From: an uncultured Clostridia bacterium
GTDB lineage: Bacteria; Bacillota; Clostridia; Oscillospirales; Ruminococcaceae
Length of the DNA: 6,134 nucleotides
Direction of reading: 5' to 3'
Assembly (NCBI GenBank): GCA_945835425.1
Contig: CAMAJC010000123.1
Coordinates: 1 to 6,134, forward strand
Under the pieces are notes generated by a model, which did no database searches, was not told the origin of the DNA, and saw only the letters and a program-made list of their open reading frames with translations. Below, one piece after another: positions 1 to 6,127 of this stretch (positions are counted from its first letter, which is position 1; each line of letters starts with the position of its first letter). The position numbers and the translations under genes are program-made.

Positions 1-530
1 AGACCGATCAGTTCATCCGGCAGATCGGGTACCGCCGGAGCCGGATCGAGCACCACGGTTTTCCCGAGAGCATGGGCCAGCTTCGCCCCATAAACCACCG
101 TTTCCAGCGGCACCTCCAGCTGCATGACAACGCAGTCCGCCGCTTCGATCAGGGCGCGTCCCCGGTCGACATCTGCAGGACGAAGGGTGCCGTTGGCGCC
201 GGCAAGGATGATGATACTGTTTTCCCCGGAGGCGTCGACGGTGATAAAAGCCTGGCCGGTCGGCTCTTTGCGCCTAACGATGCCGGATGTGTCGACCTGC
301 ACGCCGGAGAGACTCTCCAGCAGCATTTTCCCGGCGTCGTCCTCGCCGACTGCGCCGATCATCGCCGTCTCACAGCCGAGCTTCCCAAGAGCATAAGCCT
401 GATTGGCGCCTTTTCCGCCTGGCGTCAGGGTCAGCGTGTCCGCCGAAACCGTCTGACCGGGTTTCGGCATCCGGCGCAGGCCGATAGAATAATCGAGATT
501 TAAACTGCCGATCACCACTGCTCTTTTCAC
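1..530 (-). CDS. rbsK: Ribokinase (PfkB family), N-terminal part, cut by window edge
   Basis: The enzyme phosphorylates D-ribose (or a related sugar) with ATP in the cytoplasm, feeding the pentose phosphate route. The visible 176 codons match the ribokinase N-terminal half: the GSLNLD strand with sugar-binding N11 and D13, the PfkB signature GGKGANQA (residues 38-45), the AGAN turn at 110-113, QLEVP with E139, and DPAPA at 162-166. These line up with the ribose-contacting residues known in E. coli RbsK. About 130 residues are missing beyond the left edge, including the C-terminal DTxGAGD catalytic motif, so activity cannot be judged. The start is the GTG at 528-530, seven bases after a strong AAAGGAGG; the nearby ATG (GTATGTGA) runs straight into a stop. 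The gene lies 36 bp downstream of the glycosidase gene and is probably co-transcribed with it. Another PfkB sugar kinase with different substrate choice is possible. Confidence 0.9.
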   Translation of the reverse strand, partial: MKRAVVIGSLNLDYSIGLRRMPKPGQTVSADTLTLTPGGKGANQAYALGKLGCETAMIGAVGEDDAGKMLLESLSGVQVDTSGIVRRKEPTGQAFITVDASGENSIIILAGANGTLRPADVDRGRALIEAADCVVMQLEVPLETVVYGAKLAHALGKTVVLDPAPAVPDLPDELIG

Positions 531-537
531 ATACACT

Positions 538-545
538 CCTCCTTT
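538..545 (-). promoter_or_regulatory. Ribosome binding site fixing the GTG start of ribokinase
   Basis: The minus strand reads AAAGGAGGAG just before the gene. The GTG at 528-530 sits seven bases after AAAGGAGG, the normal spacing. An upstream in-frame GTG is only about one base away, and the only ATG here is out of frame and followed by TGA. The site therefore decides the start. Confidence 0.75.
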
Positions 546-566
546 GGGCGATAAGATAGATTTTGC

Positions 567-2795
567 TTATTTTACTTCGGTCATCAGGGCCGTGCCGACG
601 TTGGGCTGGAGTGTAACGCGCAGCTCGTAAACGCCGTCCCGCTCCGAGAGGACCTCTGCCTTTTCAGCCGTTCCCGCAAAGGTGTCCCAGACCTCGGGAA
701 CCGCTGCGGACGGAACCTTCACCGTCAGGGTCTGCGGCTCGGCAGTGAAGTTTACAAAGAAGTATTCCCGCAGGCTGCCCTTTCGATACCGGATATAAGC
801 GACACCGGAAAGGTCTTCGTCGTTATGCATGACCGGGTCGATGATCCATTCGGGATAGCAGGGATGGTTGTTTTTACAGGTGGACATACCGGAGGTGATG
901 GTCAGCGGCGACGGGCAGACCGCATTTACCCAGGTAGTGAGCCGCTCCGCGTCGGCAGCACTGTCGATAAAACAGAGCTTTCCTTCGTTTTTCAGCGCTT
1001 CAAAAATCGCCGCGACCTGCTGGTCATCCTCTTTCCGCATACCGTATACCGGCAGGCAGTCCATCAGGCAGAGCAGGCCGCCCTGACGGGCAAATGCATC
1101 CAGCAGTTTTGCCGTCTCCAGCGGAATGACTTCCGCCATCGGCAGGACAAAGACGCTGTAACGCGCACCGGTGACGGTGTTGACCAGCTTGCCGCCCTCC
1201 GCCTTGAAGTTGCGGGTGGCGTCCGAGGGGAAGGAAACAAAGTCAACATTGCGCTCCTGCAGGCCGGTCAGCAGCAGCTGTTCATCCCGGTCGATCCGGG
1301 CGGCTCTTTTGTCCTCCAGCAGCGGTCCGCGCTGGTACATGGTCAGGTACCCTTCCTTGCCCAGATAATGGAGCCAGAAGGTTTCAATCGGGTGGTAGAC
1401 AAGAAGGTCGGCTTCCTGCCGTCCGCCGGTCAGAAGCCCGTACATTCTCCGGGTCATGGCGTTGGCCTGCGGCATCTTGTCCCAGTGCGACCACTGGAAG
1501 AACTCGGAGGGCGGCCAGTCCTTTGCACGCTCGTCGCGGATAGAGTAGAAGAAGCCGTGGTTGACGATCGTCTTGATCCCCTGCAGATACATCCAGGAGA
1601 CCATCCGCAGATATTCCTCAAAGGAAAGGTCCCAGCCGCAGCCCGCAAAGACCTCGACCTGTGCGCCGTCCTTGCCGTAGCACTCGCCGGCGGAGGTCGC
1701 GAACTTGATGTTCAGACTGCCGATGCCCTTGCCCAGATGGTCGACGCCGGGTCTGGTCATGGCGTCAACCTGCCGCATAAAGTCGGCGGAATAGCGGGTA
1801 TGGCCGCCGAGAGCCTCTTCGCCCAGCAGATGGGCAGTATAGTCCATGCCGTGGGACTCGCACCAGTCCCGCAGACGGCCGTGATAATTCTCTTTATACA
1901 TCTGCGCCACGACGTCGTAATAATCGCAGCGGGTGCGCCCGGCCTTATCGCCCGGAATGACCAGATCGGGCAGGCAGGTGCGGATGTCGTATCCCTTCAT
2001 CTCGATAAACTTCTGCGGCAGGCCGTCCGCCCAGGGGAAAGAATGGGCAAAACGGGTCTCGTCGTTGAAAAACGCCTTGATTGTCGTGCCGATATCGTCC
2101 GGGAACCGCTCCTGATAGCGGTCGTAGGTCAGATGGATAAAGGTGTCGGTCGCTTCGGCTTTTAAGTAGTTGGGCTGGCCTCTGCCGCCCTCATCGTAAG
2201 GGTCCATCAGAATCTGCACCTGATAAACAACCGTATCCCGGTCGCGCAGCAGCTCAAATTCTTTCATCGGGATGTCCATGTTTTTGATGACCATCGGGGT
2301 CAGCATCCCGTCCAGAGAAAGCTGCTCCATCGTCTCCGCGTCGTAGCAGAAGATGTTCTTGGGCGCCGCATCAAAGTTTCCGCCGGGCCGTCCGCCGCCA
2401 AAGGGATGCAGATGGGCGCGGAAGCGGGTGTTGGCCGGGACGTCGTAGCGGGTAAAATAAAGATACCGCTCGCGGAGATGTTCATCCTTGGTGACCTCAC
2501 CGTTGCAGATGCCGGCCGGCCAGTTGAACTCGTCGTACAGCCACATCGGCTCGCCGTGTTCCTTTTTGTAGTCGATGACCTTCTGGATATGGGAGAACCA
2601 GTCCTCGGTCATATAGTCGCCGATATAGCCGCTGCGGGCGTGCGGCGTCGAACAGGTGACGCCGGCGTCGGTCATGAGCTTCAGCTGGCGGAGAATCTCC
2701 TCGTCCTCCAGCTTATCGTTCCAGAACCAGAAGGGTGACTGGGCCTCGTCCAGACCGCGGCATGCCTGCGGATTCAGAAAATCTTGTTTGTTCAT
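567..2795 (-). CDS. GH106-like glycoside hydrolase, cytoplasmic, compact form
   Basis: A 742-residue protein that looks like the glycoside hydrolase family 106 (alpha-L-rhamnosidase-like) superfamily. The N-terminus carries the family pattern: PFWFWND (21-27), a QL..M..AGV stretch, HARSGYIGDYM, then WLYDEFNWPAG (85-95). Further candidate active-site acids lie in FFNDE (E246), LLGEE (E326, E327) and QVEVF (E381), with NHGFF at 412-416; which act in catalysis is inference. A catalytic barrel seems to span about 1-455, followed by a Rossmann/GATase-like domain (about 460-625) and a small C-terminal beta region ending in a WDTFAG motif. There is no signal peptide, so it should act inside the cell on imported oligosaccharides or glycosides. 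It is shorter than the roughly 1000-residue secreted GH106 enzymes and seems to lack their C-terminal beta-sandwich. ATG at 2793-2795 is preferred over TTG at 2811-2813 because AAAGG lies 10 bases before it. The kinase gene follows at 36 bp. The substrate is unknown. Confidence 0.8.
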   Translation of the reverse strand: MNKQDFLNPQACRGLDEAQSPFWFWNDKLEDEEILRQLKLMTDAGVTCSTPHARSGYIGDYMTEDWFSHIQKVIDYKKEHGEPMWLYDEFNWPAGICNGEVTKDEHLRERYLYFTRYDVPANTRFRAHLHPFGGGRPGGNFDAAPKNIFCYDAETMEQLSLDGMLTPMVIKNMDIPMKEFELLRDRDTVVYQVQILMDPYDEGGRGQPNYLKAEATDTFIHLTYDRYQERFPDDIGTTIKAFFNDETRFAHSFPWADGLPQKFIEMKGYDIRTCLPDLVIPGDKAGRTRCDYYDVVAQMYKENYHGRLRDWCESHGMDYTAHLLGEEALGGHTRYSADFMRQVDAMTRPGVDHLGKGIGSLNIKFATSAGECYGKDGAQVEVFAGCGWDLSFEEYLRMVSWMYLQGIKTIVNHGFFYSIRDERAKDWPPSEFFQWSHWDKMPQANAMTRRMYGLLTGGRQEADLLVYHPIETFWLHYLGKEGYLTMYQRGPLLEDKRAARIDRDEQLLLTGLQERNVDFVSFPSDATRNFKAEGGKLVNTVTGARYSVFVLPMAEVIPLETAKLLDAFARQGGLLCLMDCLPVYGMRKEDDQQVAAIFEALKNEGKLCFIDSAADAERLTTWVNAVCPSPLTITSGMSTCKNNHPCYPEWIIDPVMHNDEDLSGVAYIRYRKGSLREYFFVNFTAEPQTLTVKVPSAAVPEVWDTFAGTAEKAEVLSERDGVYELRVTLQPNVGTALMTEVK

Positions 2796-2805
2796 ATAAT
2801 CACTG

Positions 2806-2810
2806 CCTTT
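2806..2810 (-). promoter_or_regulatory. Probable ribosome binding site of the glycosidase gene
   Basis: AAAGG on the minus strand, 10 bases before the ATG at 2793-2795. It overlaps the alternative TTG codon at 2811-2813, which has no ribosome binding site of its own, so the ATG is the better start and six residues are dropped from the longest reading frame. The spacing is slightly long and the site is weaker than those of the neighbouring genes. Confidence 0.5.
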
Positions 2811-2884
2811 CAAGCATTTTTTCCTATGGATTCTCTAGTTTATTTGACTTTATTCTCTTTCGGAGAAAAGCCTTTGAGCAGAGT

Positions 2885-3421
2885 TTACCTGTAGATACGG
2901 TAATAGTAATAGCTGTCGCTCACCATGTTGGGCTGAACATGGCCGATAGGCGTGCGCTTTTCAAAAAGGGTGAAGCCGCACTTCTCCGCCAGACGGCAGG
3001 AAGGCGTGTTCGCGCAGTCGATCGTCAGAATCAGGTAGGGCAGCTCCGAAACCGAAAAGCACCAGTTTACCAGCGCCTTTACCGCCGCCTGCGTATATCC
3101 CCGGCGCTGGAACCGCTCGCTCATAAAATAAGCGACCTCCACTTCGTTGACGGTATCTTCCAGCCCCATGCCGACCATACCGATCAATTCATCAGTCTCT
3201 TTGAGCGCGACCGCATAGCGTTTGTTTTCATAGACGTCCCGGGAATCCTTATGGGCCTGATGCCAGTCGATAAAGCCGTAGAAATCCTCCGGGCAGGCAG
3301 AGTTTTCCGACCAGTCGTGCATAAACCGCCGGATGCCTTCTTCCCGCACAATCGCAAAAAGGGCAGGCGCGTCTTTCCGCTCAAAATCGCGGATTACAAT
3401 ATCGTTCAGTTCAATTCGCAT
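2885..3421 (-). CDS. GNAT N-acetyltransferase, RimJ/RimL type
   Basis: A 178-residue, full-length member of the GNAT acetyltransferase fold, closest in style to the RimJ/RimL group that uses acetyl-CoA to acetylate protein N-termini or small amines; the substrate cannot be told. It opens with the usual strand (IELNDIVIRDFERKDA). Motif A is EVAYFMSERFQRRGYTQAA (95-113), with the pyrophosphate-binding loop Q105-R-R-G108-Y-T110, a variant of Q/R-x-x-G-x-G/A. Motif B is NTPSCRLAEKCGF (138-150), typical for CoA contacts. The tail is rich in tyrosine (YYYY at 171-174). No membrane segment or signal is seen. The ATG at 3419-3421 follows AAAGGAGG by five bases. The gene has its own promoter in the divergent region and is 89 bp upstream of the glycosidase; no good terminator separates them, so it may lead that operon. 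A functional link to sugar use is not evident. Confidence 0.9.
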   Translation of the reverse strand: MRIELNDIVIRDFERKDAPALFAIVREEGIRRFMHDWSENSACPEDFYGFIDWHQAHKDSRDVYENKRYAVALKETDELIGMVGMGLEDTVNEVEVAYFMSERFQRRGYTQAAVKALVNWCFSVSELPYLILTIDCANTPSCRLAEKCGFTLFEKRTPIGHVQPNMVSDSYYYYRIYR

Positions 3422-3463
3422 AAAAGCCTCCTTTCATCAAAAAAACAATTACGACACAACTAT

Positions 3464-3492
3464 ATTTTAGCAGTTTTGCCAAATGATTGCAA
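3464..3492 (-). promoter_or_regulatory. Sigma-A type promoter of the acetyltransferase gene
   Basis: On the minus strand TTGCAA (3487-3492) and TAAAAT (3464-3469) are separated by exactly 17 bases, with an extended TGC just before the -10 box. The predicted start of transcription near 3457 gives a leader of about 36 bases before the ATG. The match to TTGACA is 4/6 and to TATAAT 5/6. It may also drive the downstream glycosidase and kinase genes. Confidence 0.6.
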
Positions 3493-3510
3493 GCTGTGCC
3501 CATTTGATAT

Positions 3511-3537
3511 CTGGACAATCTTTTAAAAAAACTGGAC
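3511..3537. repeat. CTGGAC direct repeat, 21-bp period, between divergent promoters
   Basis: CTGGAC occurs at 3511-3516 and 3532-3537, start-to-start distance 21 bp, which is two helical turns and puts both copies on one DNA face. The second copy overlaps the -35 box of one rightward promoter. It could be a pair of half-sites for a regulator, but six-base repeats also occur by chance. Confidence 0.25.
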
Positions 3538-3568
3538 TTTTGCGCCCGGCTTTGTTACAATAGATAAT
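3533..3568 (+). promoter_or_regulatory. Sigma-A type promoter(s) of the shikimate dehydrogenase gene
   Basis: Two overlapping solutions fit. One is TGGACT (3533-3538), 17 bases, TACAAT (3556-3561). The other is TTGCGC (3540-3545), 17 bases, GATAAT (3563-3568). Both have 5/6 matching -10 boxes. Transcription would start near 3568-3576, giving a leader of about 60-70 bases. The -10 boxes lie inside a 7-bp inverted repeat that may be an operator. Confidence 0.55.
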
Positions 3569-3574
3569 AACAAA
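3551..3574. repeat. Inverted repeat over the aroE -10 box, possible operator
   Basis: TTTGTTA (3551-3557) and TAACAAA (3568-3574) are perfect inverted arms around a 10-base spacer. Arm centres are 17 bp apart. The repeat covers both candidate -10 boxes, so a bound dimeric protein would block RNA polymerase. No regulator gene is in view, and AT-rich promoter DNA can form such arms by chance. Confidence 0.35.
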
Positions 3575-3592
3575 AAGAACTGATTTATCCGA

Positions 3593-3609
3593 TTCCGCGC
3601 TGCGCGGAA
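3593..3609 (+). repeat. GC-rich hairpin in the aroE leader
   Basis: TTCCGCG (3593-3599), loop CTG, CGCGGAA (3603-3609) form a perfect 7-bp stem, 28 bases before the aroE start. No run of T follows, so it is not an intrinsic terminator. It leaves the ribosome binding site (AAGGA, six bases before ATG) free. It may stabilise the mRNA 5' end; no known riboswitch is recognised. Confidence 0.4.
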
Positions 3610-3637
3610 AGGTATTCATCGTAAAGAAGGAATTGAC

Positions 3638-4504
3638 ATGAAACAGGAAATTACCGGACGCACCGCCCTTTATTGCCTGCTGGGCAGCCCTGTCGCCCAC
3701 AGCATTTCGCCCCAGATGTACAACGCCACCTTCGAGCGGCTGGGCATCGACGCGCGGTATCTGGCTTTCGATATTAAATCCGACCAGCTGCGCACCGCCG
3801 TGCAGGGCCTGAAAACCATCGGCGTGCGCGGCTTCAACCTCACAATGCCCTTAAAGCGGGAGATGGTGCCCTACTGCGACCGGCTCTCCCCTGCCGCCGA
3901 AATCTGCGGTGCAGTCAACACCATCGTAAACGAAAACGGCATCCTGACCGGGCATACCACCGACGGCATCGGCTATCTCTTGGCGGCAAAGGACGCAGGA
4001 TATGACCTGCGAGGGAAAAAGATCGTCCAGCTGGGTGCCGGAGGAGCCGGGACCTCTTTCCTGGTGCAGGCGGCGCTGGACGGCGTGCGGCAGATCGACC
4101 TGTTCAACGGCCATCCGCGCCCGGAACTGCTGGAAATCGTGCGTCAATTGCAGGCCCGTACCCGCTGCGACGTCCGGTTCCACCTGCTGGCGGACACCGA
4201 CGCCCTGCAAAAGGCGCTGCTGGACGCGGATTTGCTGCTCAACACCACGCCGGTCGGCATGGGCCCGGATCATCTCGACGAGTGCCTGATCCCCGACCCG
4301 CAGTGGCTGCCGCAGAAGCTGGTGGTCAGCGACATGATCTATGAGCCGATGGAGACAAAGCTGCTGCGGATCGCCAGAGAGCGCGGCTGCCGTACCTTCA
4401 ACGGGATGTATATGCTGCTGTATCAGGGAGCAGAAGCCTTCCGCATCTGGACGGGGAAAAACATGCCCGTCGAGGAAATCAAAAAGCGGTATTTTCAAAA
4501 GTGA
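3638..4504 (+). CDS. aroE: Shikimate dehydrogenase family enzyme (AroE/YdiB-like)
   Basis: A 288-residue, complete oxidoreductase that interconverts 3-dehydroshikimate and shikimate (or dehydroquinate and quinate) with a nicotinamide cofactor, in the cytoplasm. Substrate-binding and catalytic motifs are all present: HSISP with S22 and S24, NLTMPLK with catalytic K73, GAVNT with N94, TTDG with catalytic D109, and the C-terminal GMYMLLYQGAEAF with Q263. The Rossmann loop is GAGGAG (133-138). After the next strand, where typical members have an N-R pair (NRT in NADP-type AroE, FNRRD in E. coli YdiB), this protein has F156-N-G-H-P-R161, so cofactor choice is uncertain. Length and the WTGKNMPVE tail resemble YdiB more than the roughly 270-residue AroE. 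The ATG follows AAGGA by six bases. It is a single-gene unit with its own promoter and a terminator just after; no other aro gene is near, so biosynthetic versus catabolic role is open. Confidence 0.93.
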   Translation: MKQEITGRTALYCLLGSPVAHSISPQMYNATFERLGIDARYLAFDIKSDQLRTAVQGLKTIGVRGFNLTMPLKREMVPYCDRLSPAAEICGAVNTIVNENGILTGHTTDGIGYLLAAKDAGYDLRGKKIVQLGAGGAGTSFLVQAALDGVRQIDLFNGHPRPELLEIVRQLQARTRCDVRFHLLADTDALQKALLDADLLLNTTPVGMGPDHLDECLIPDPQWLPQKLVVSDMIYEPMETKLLRIARERGCRTFNGMYMLLYQGAEAFRIWTGKNMPVEEIKKRYFQK

Positions 4505-4540
4505 TTGCATAAGATGCGCTGAATAAATTGACATAACAAA

Positions 4541-4571
4541 AGACCTGCCGGAAATCCCAGCAGGCCTTTTT
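4541..4571. terminator. Bidirectional intrinsic terminator between aroE and the MATE gene
   Basis: AGACCTGC (4541-4548) pairs with GCAGGCCT (4560-4567) with one mismatch, and a flanking A run (from 4538) pairs with the T run ending at 4571. Read rightward the stem ends in CCTTTTT, 37 bases after the aroE stop. Read leftward it ends in TCTTTTGTT, 10 bases after the MATE stop. One hairpin thus ends both convergent genes. Confidence 0.85.
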
Positions 4572-4580
4572 CTGCAAATA

Positions 4581-5951
4581 TTACGCCGCAGCGGATTCGA
4601 CGTCCTTTTTGGGGTAATTGCGGCGGACAACCAAAAAGACGATAAAGTGCGTCAACGCCGTGACCGCCCAAGTCACTGGATAAGAAATGTACAGGGTCGT
4701 CAGAGTCGGGGAAATGAACTTGAAGATCGTGAAAATCCAGACGATTCGCAGGGCGCAGGCGCCGGTCAGCGAAACGATCATCGGCATGATCGAATAACCC
4801 ATGCCGCGCAGGCTGCCGACCATCGTATCCATCATGCCGCAGATGAAATAGGTCGGGCAGATGATCGACATCCGCAGCAGGCCGTACTGGACGACCTCCG
4901 GGTCGGTGGTGTAAAAGCCGAGCAACGTGCTGCCGAAAATGTACGCCAGCATTCCGAGGGAAAGGCCGAACAGAACAACATACCCCTGGCAGGTCAGGAG
5001 AATTTTGTTGACGCGGCCATACTTCTGCGCACCCATGTTCTGGCCGGTGAAGGAGATCGCGGCCTGGTACATCGAGTTCATCGACACATAGACAAAACCT
5101 TCGATGTTGGCTGCGGCGGTGTTGCCTGCCATGACGGTGGAGCCGAAGGAGTTGACGGTCGACTGAATCAGGACGTTGGAAATCGAGAAGATCGCGCCCT
5201 GCAGGCCCGCAGGCAGGCCGATTTTGAGGATCGCCAGCAGCTTATCCTTATAGAGCCGCATCTTGGTGGGCTGGAACCTGAGGGAGCCTTCCTCGTGCAT
5301 CAGGCAGTGGAGAATCAGCGCCATCGAAACACACTGGGACAGCACTGTCGCCAGCGCAACGCCTGCAACGTCCAGTTTTAAGACAATGACAAAAAAGAGG
5401 TTCAGCAAAACGTTTAATACGCCCGCAAAAGAGAGGTAGTACAGCGGCCGTTTGGTGTCGCCGACCGCGCGGAGGATCGCCGCGCCGAAGTTATAGAGCA
5501 TCATGACCGGACAGCCGATAAAGAGGATGCGCATATAGATAACCGATTTATCCAAAACGTCCGCCGGTGTCCCCATCAAAACCAGCAACGGTCTCGTCAG
5601 GGTGCAGCCCAGCAGCACCAGAATCGCGCCGCCGATGAGGGAAATCATCATTGAGGTATGTACCGTTTCGTGGATATTTTTATCCTGCCGCGCGCCGTAA
5701 AACCGAGCGACCAGAACGTTGGAGCCGATCGAGAGGCCTAAGAAGACGTTGGTCAGCAGATTGATCAGCGCGCCGGTGGAACCGACCGCCGCTAGAGAGG
5801 TGCTGCCTGCAAAACGGCCGACGACGATGACGTCCGCGGCGTTGAAAAGCAGCTGCAAAACACTGGAAAGCATCAGCGGAAACGCAAACCGCAAAATCTT
5901 TCCGGGCAGCGGACCCGAACACATATCCATTTCATAGGATTTTGCTGCCAT
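4581..5951 (-). CDS. MATE family efflux transporter
   Basis: A 456-residue integral membrane antiporter of the multidrug and toxic compound extrusion family, expected to export organic cations or metabolites using a Na+ or H+ gradient. The length and hydrophobic pattern fit 12 membrane helices in two pseudo-symmetric halves. The first half shows FPLMLSSVLQLLFNAADVIVVGRFAG (split here as helix 1 with D40, then GRFAGSTSLAAVG at 45-57) and ILRAVGDTKRP (159-169). The second half repeats these as GQNMGAQKYGRV (303-314) and SLRGMGYSIMPM (380-391). The short MDMCSGPLPGKIL start is typical of clostridial members. ATG at 5949-5951 follows AAAGGA by eight bases or less. The gene converges on aroE and shares its terminator. 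Its leader carries a MITE-like insertion upstream of the ribosome binding site, which may alter expression. Substrate is not predictable. Confidence 0.93.
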   Translation of the reverse strand: MAAKSYEMDMCSGPLPGKILRFAFPLMLSSVLQLLFNAADVIVVGRFAGSTSLAAVGSTGALINLLTNVFLGLSIGSNVLVARFYGARQDKNIHETVHTSMMISLIGGAILVLLGCTLTRPLLVLMGTPADVLDKSVIYMRILFIGCPVMMLYNFGAAILRAVGDTKRPLYYLSFAGVLNVLLNLFFVIVLKLDVAGVALATVLSQCVSMALILHCLMHEEGSLRFQPTKMRLYKDKLLAILKIGLPAGLQGAIFSISNVLIQSTVNSFGSTVMAGNTAAANIEGFVYVSMNSMYQAAISFTGQNMGAQKYGRVNKILLTCQGYVVLFGLSLGMLAYIFGSTLLGFYTTDPEVVQYGLLRMSIICPTYFICGMMDTMVGSLRGMGYSIMPMIVSLTGACALRIVWIFTIFKFISPTLTTLYISYPVTWAVTALTHFIVFLVVRRNYPKKDVESAAA

Positions 5952-5977
5952 AAAATCATCCTTTCAATAATGTAAAG

Positions 5978-6076
5978 GGAAGCTCTGATTTTTTCGGTTT
6001 CTTCCTTTCCGGAAACATATTCCTGCGGTATTTTCCCCGCCTTCGGCGGGGAAAATACCATTTGATCAGAGGTTCC
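5978..6076. mobile_element. MITE-like element, 99 bp, with 4-bp flanking duplication
   Basis: The ends are GGAAGCTCTGAT (5978-5989) and ATCAGAGGTTCC (6065-6076), inverted repeats matching at 11 of 12 bases. The four bases AAAG stand directly outside both ends (5974-5977 and 6077-6080), as expected of a target-site duplication. The interior has no credible gene but holds a perfect palindrome (TTTCCGGAAA, 6006-6015) and a 15-bp-stem hairpin (6027-6059). This is the build of a non-autonomous miniature inverted-repeat transposable element moved by a DDE transposase in trans; which insertion-sequence family is unknown. It sits in the leader of the MATE gene, 26 bp from its start codon. A chance nested repeat is the alternative. 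Confidence 0.6.
6027..6059. repeat. Perfect 15-bp inverted repeat (strong hairpin)
   Basis: GGTATTTTCCCCGCC (6027-6041), loop TTC (6042-6044), GGCGGGGAAAATACC (6045-6059): a perfect stem of 15 pairs with a three-base loop. On neither strand does a T run follow, since the A/T block is part of the stem, so it is not a standard terminator. In MATE mRNA it would be a very stable leader hairpin. It forms the core of the MITE-like element. Confidence 0.9.
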
Positions 6077-6121
6077 AAAGAAATGCGCAGTTTTGTAAAA
6101 AACTTGCAATACATCATTTAC

Positions 6122-6127
6122 ATTATA
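6122..6127 (-). promoter_or_regulatory. Candidate -10 box of the MATE gene promoter
   Basis: The minus strand carries a perfect TATAAT at 6122-6127 in an AT-rich stretch. The matching -35 box would fall beyond the right edge, so only half the promoter can be judged. Transcription starting near 6115 would give a leader of about 164 bases, of which 103 come from the MITE-like insertion and its duplicated target. Confidence 0.4.

Noticed and set aside
72..503. Plus-strand 143-codon frame at the left end
   Set aside because: It is antisense to the ribokinase gene, whose PfkB motifs are unmistakable.
825..2165. 446-codon open frame on the plus strand, opposite the glycosidase gene
   Set aside because: It lies wholly antisense to a gene with clear family motifs, has no ribosome binding site and no recognisable domain. 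G/C-biased codon thirds often leave such mirror frames open.
2840..2875. Possible terminator after the acetyltransferase gene (CTTTTCTCCGAAAGAG on the minus strand)
   Set aside because: Only about five pairs including a G-T, and no T run follows, so it is not credible as an intrinsic terminator.
3851..4630. 259-codon open frame on the minus strand, opposite aroE
   Set aside because: It is antisense to a motif-complete shikimate dehydrogenase and crosses the bidirectional terminator and the 3' end of the MATE gene; no family signature.
4647..5381. 244-codon open frame on the plus strand, opposite the MATE gene
   Set aside because: Its composition (many Arg, Gln, His, Asp) is what a membrane-protein gene gives when read antisense; no start signal or domain.
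5960..5978. CCTTT/AAAGG pairing that could hide the MATE ribosome binding site
   Set aside because: Only five pairs, two of them G-C, with a nine-base loop; too weak to claim as a translational switch.
5956..6117. 53-codon frame on the minus strand upstream of MATE, ending four bases before its start
   Set aside because: It begins close to the predicted transcription start with no well-spaced ribosome binding site, runs through the MITE-like hairpin, and encodes a run of basic residues that simply reflects the palindrome. A leader peptide is not excluded but not supported.
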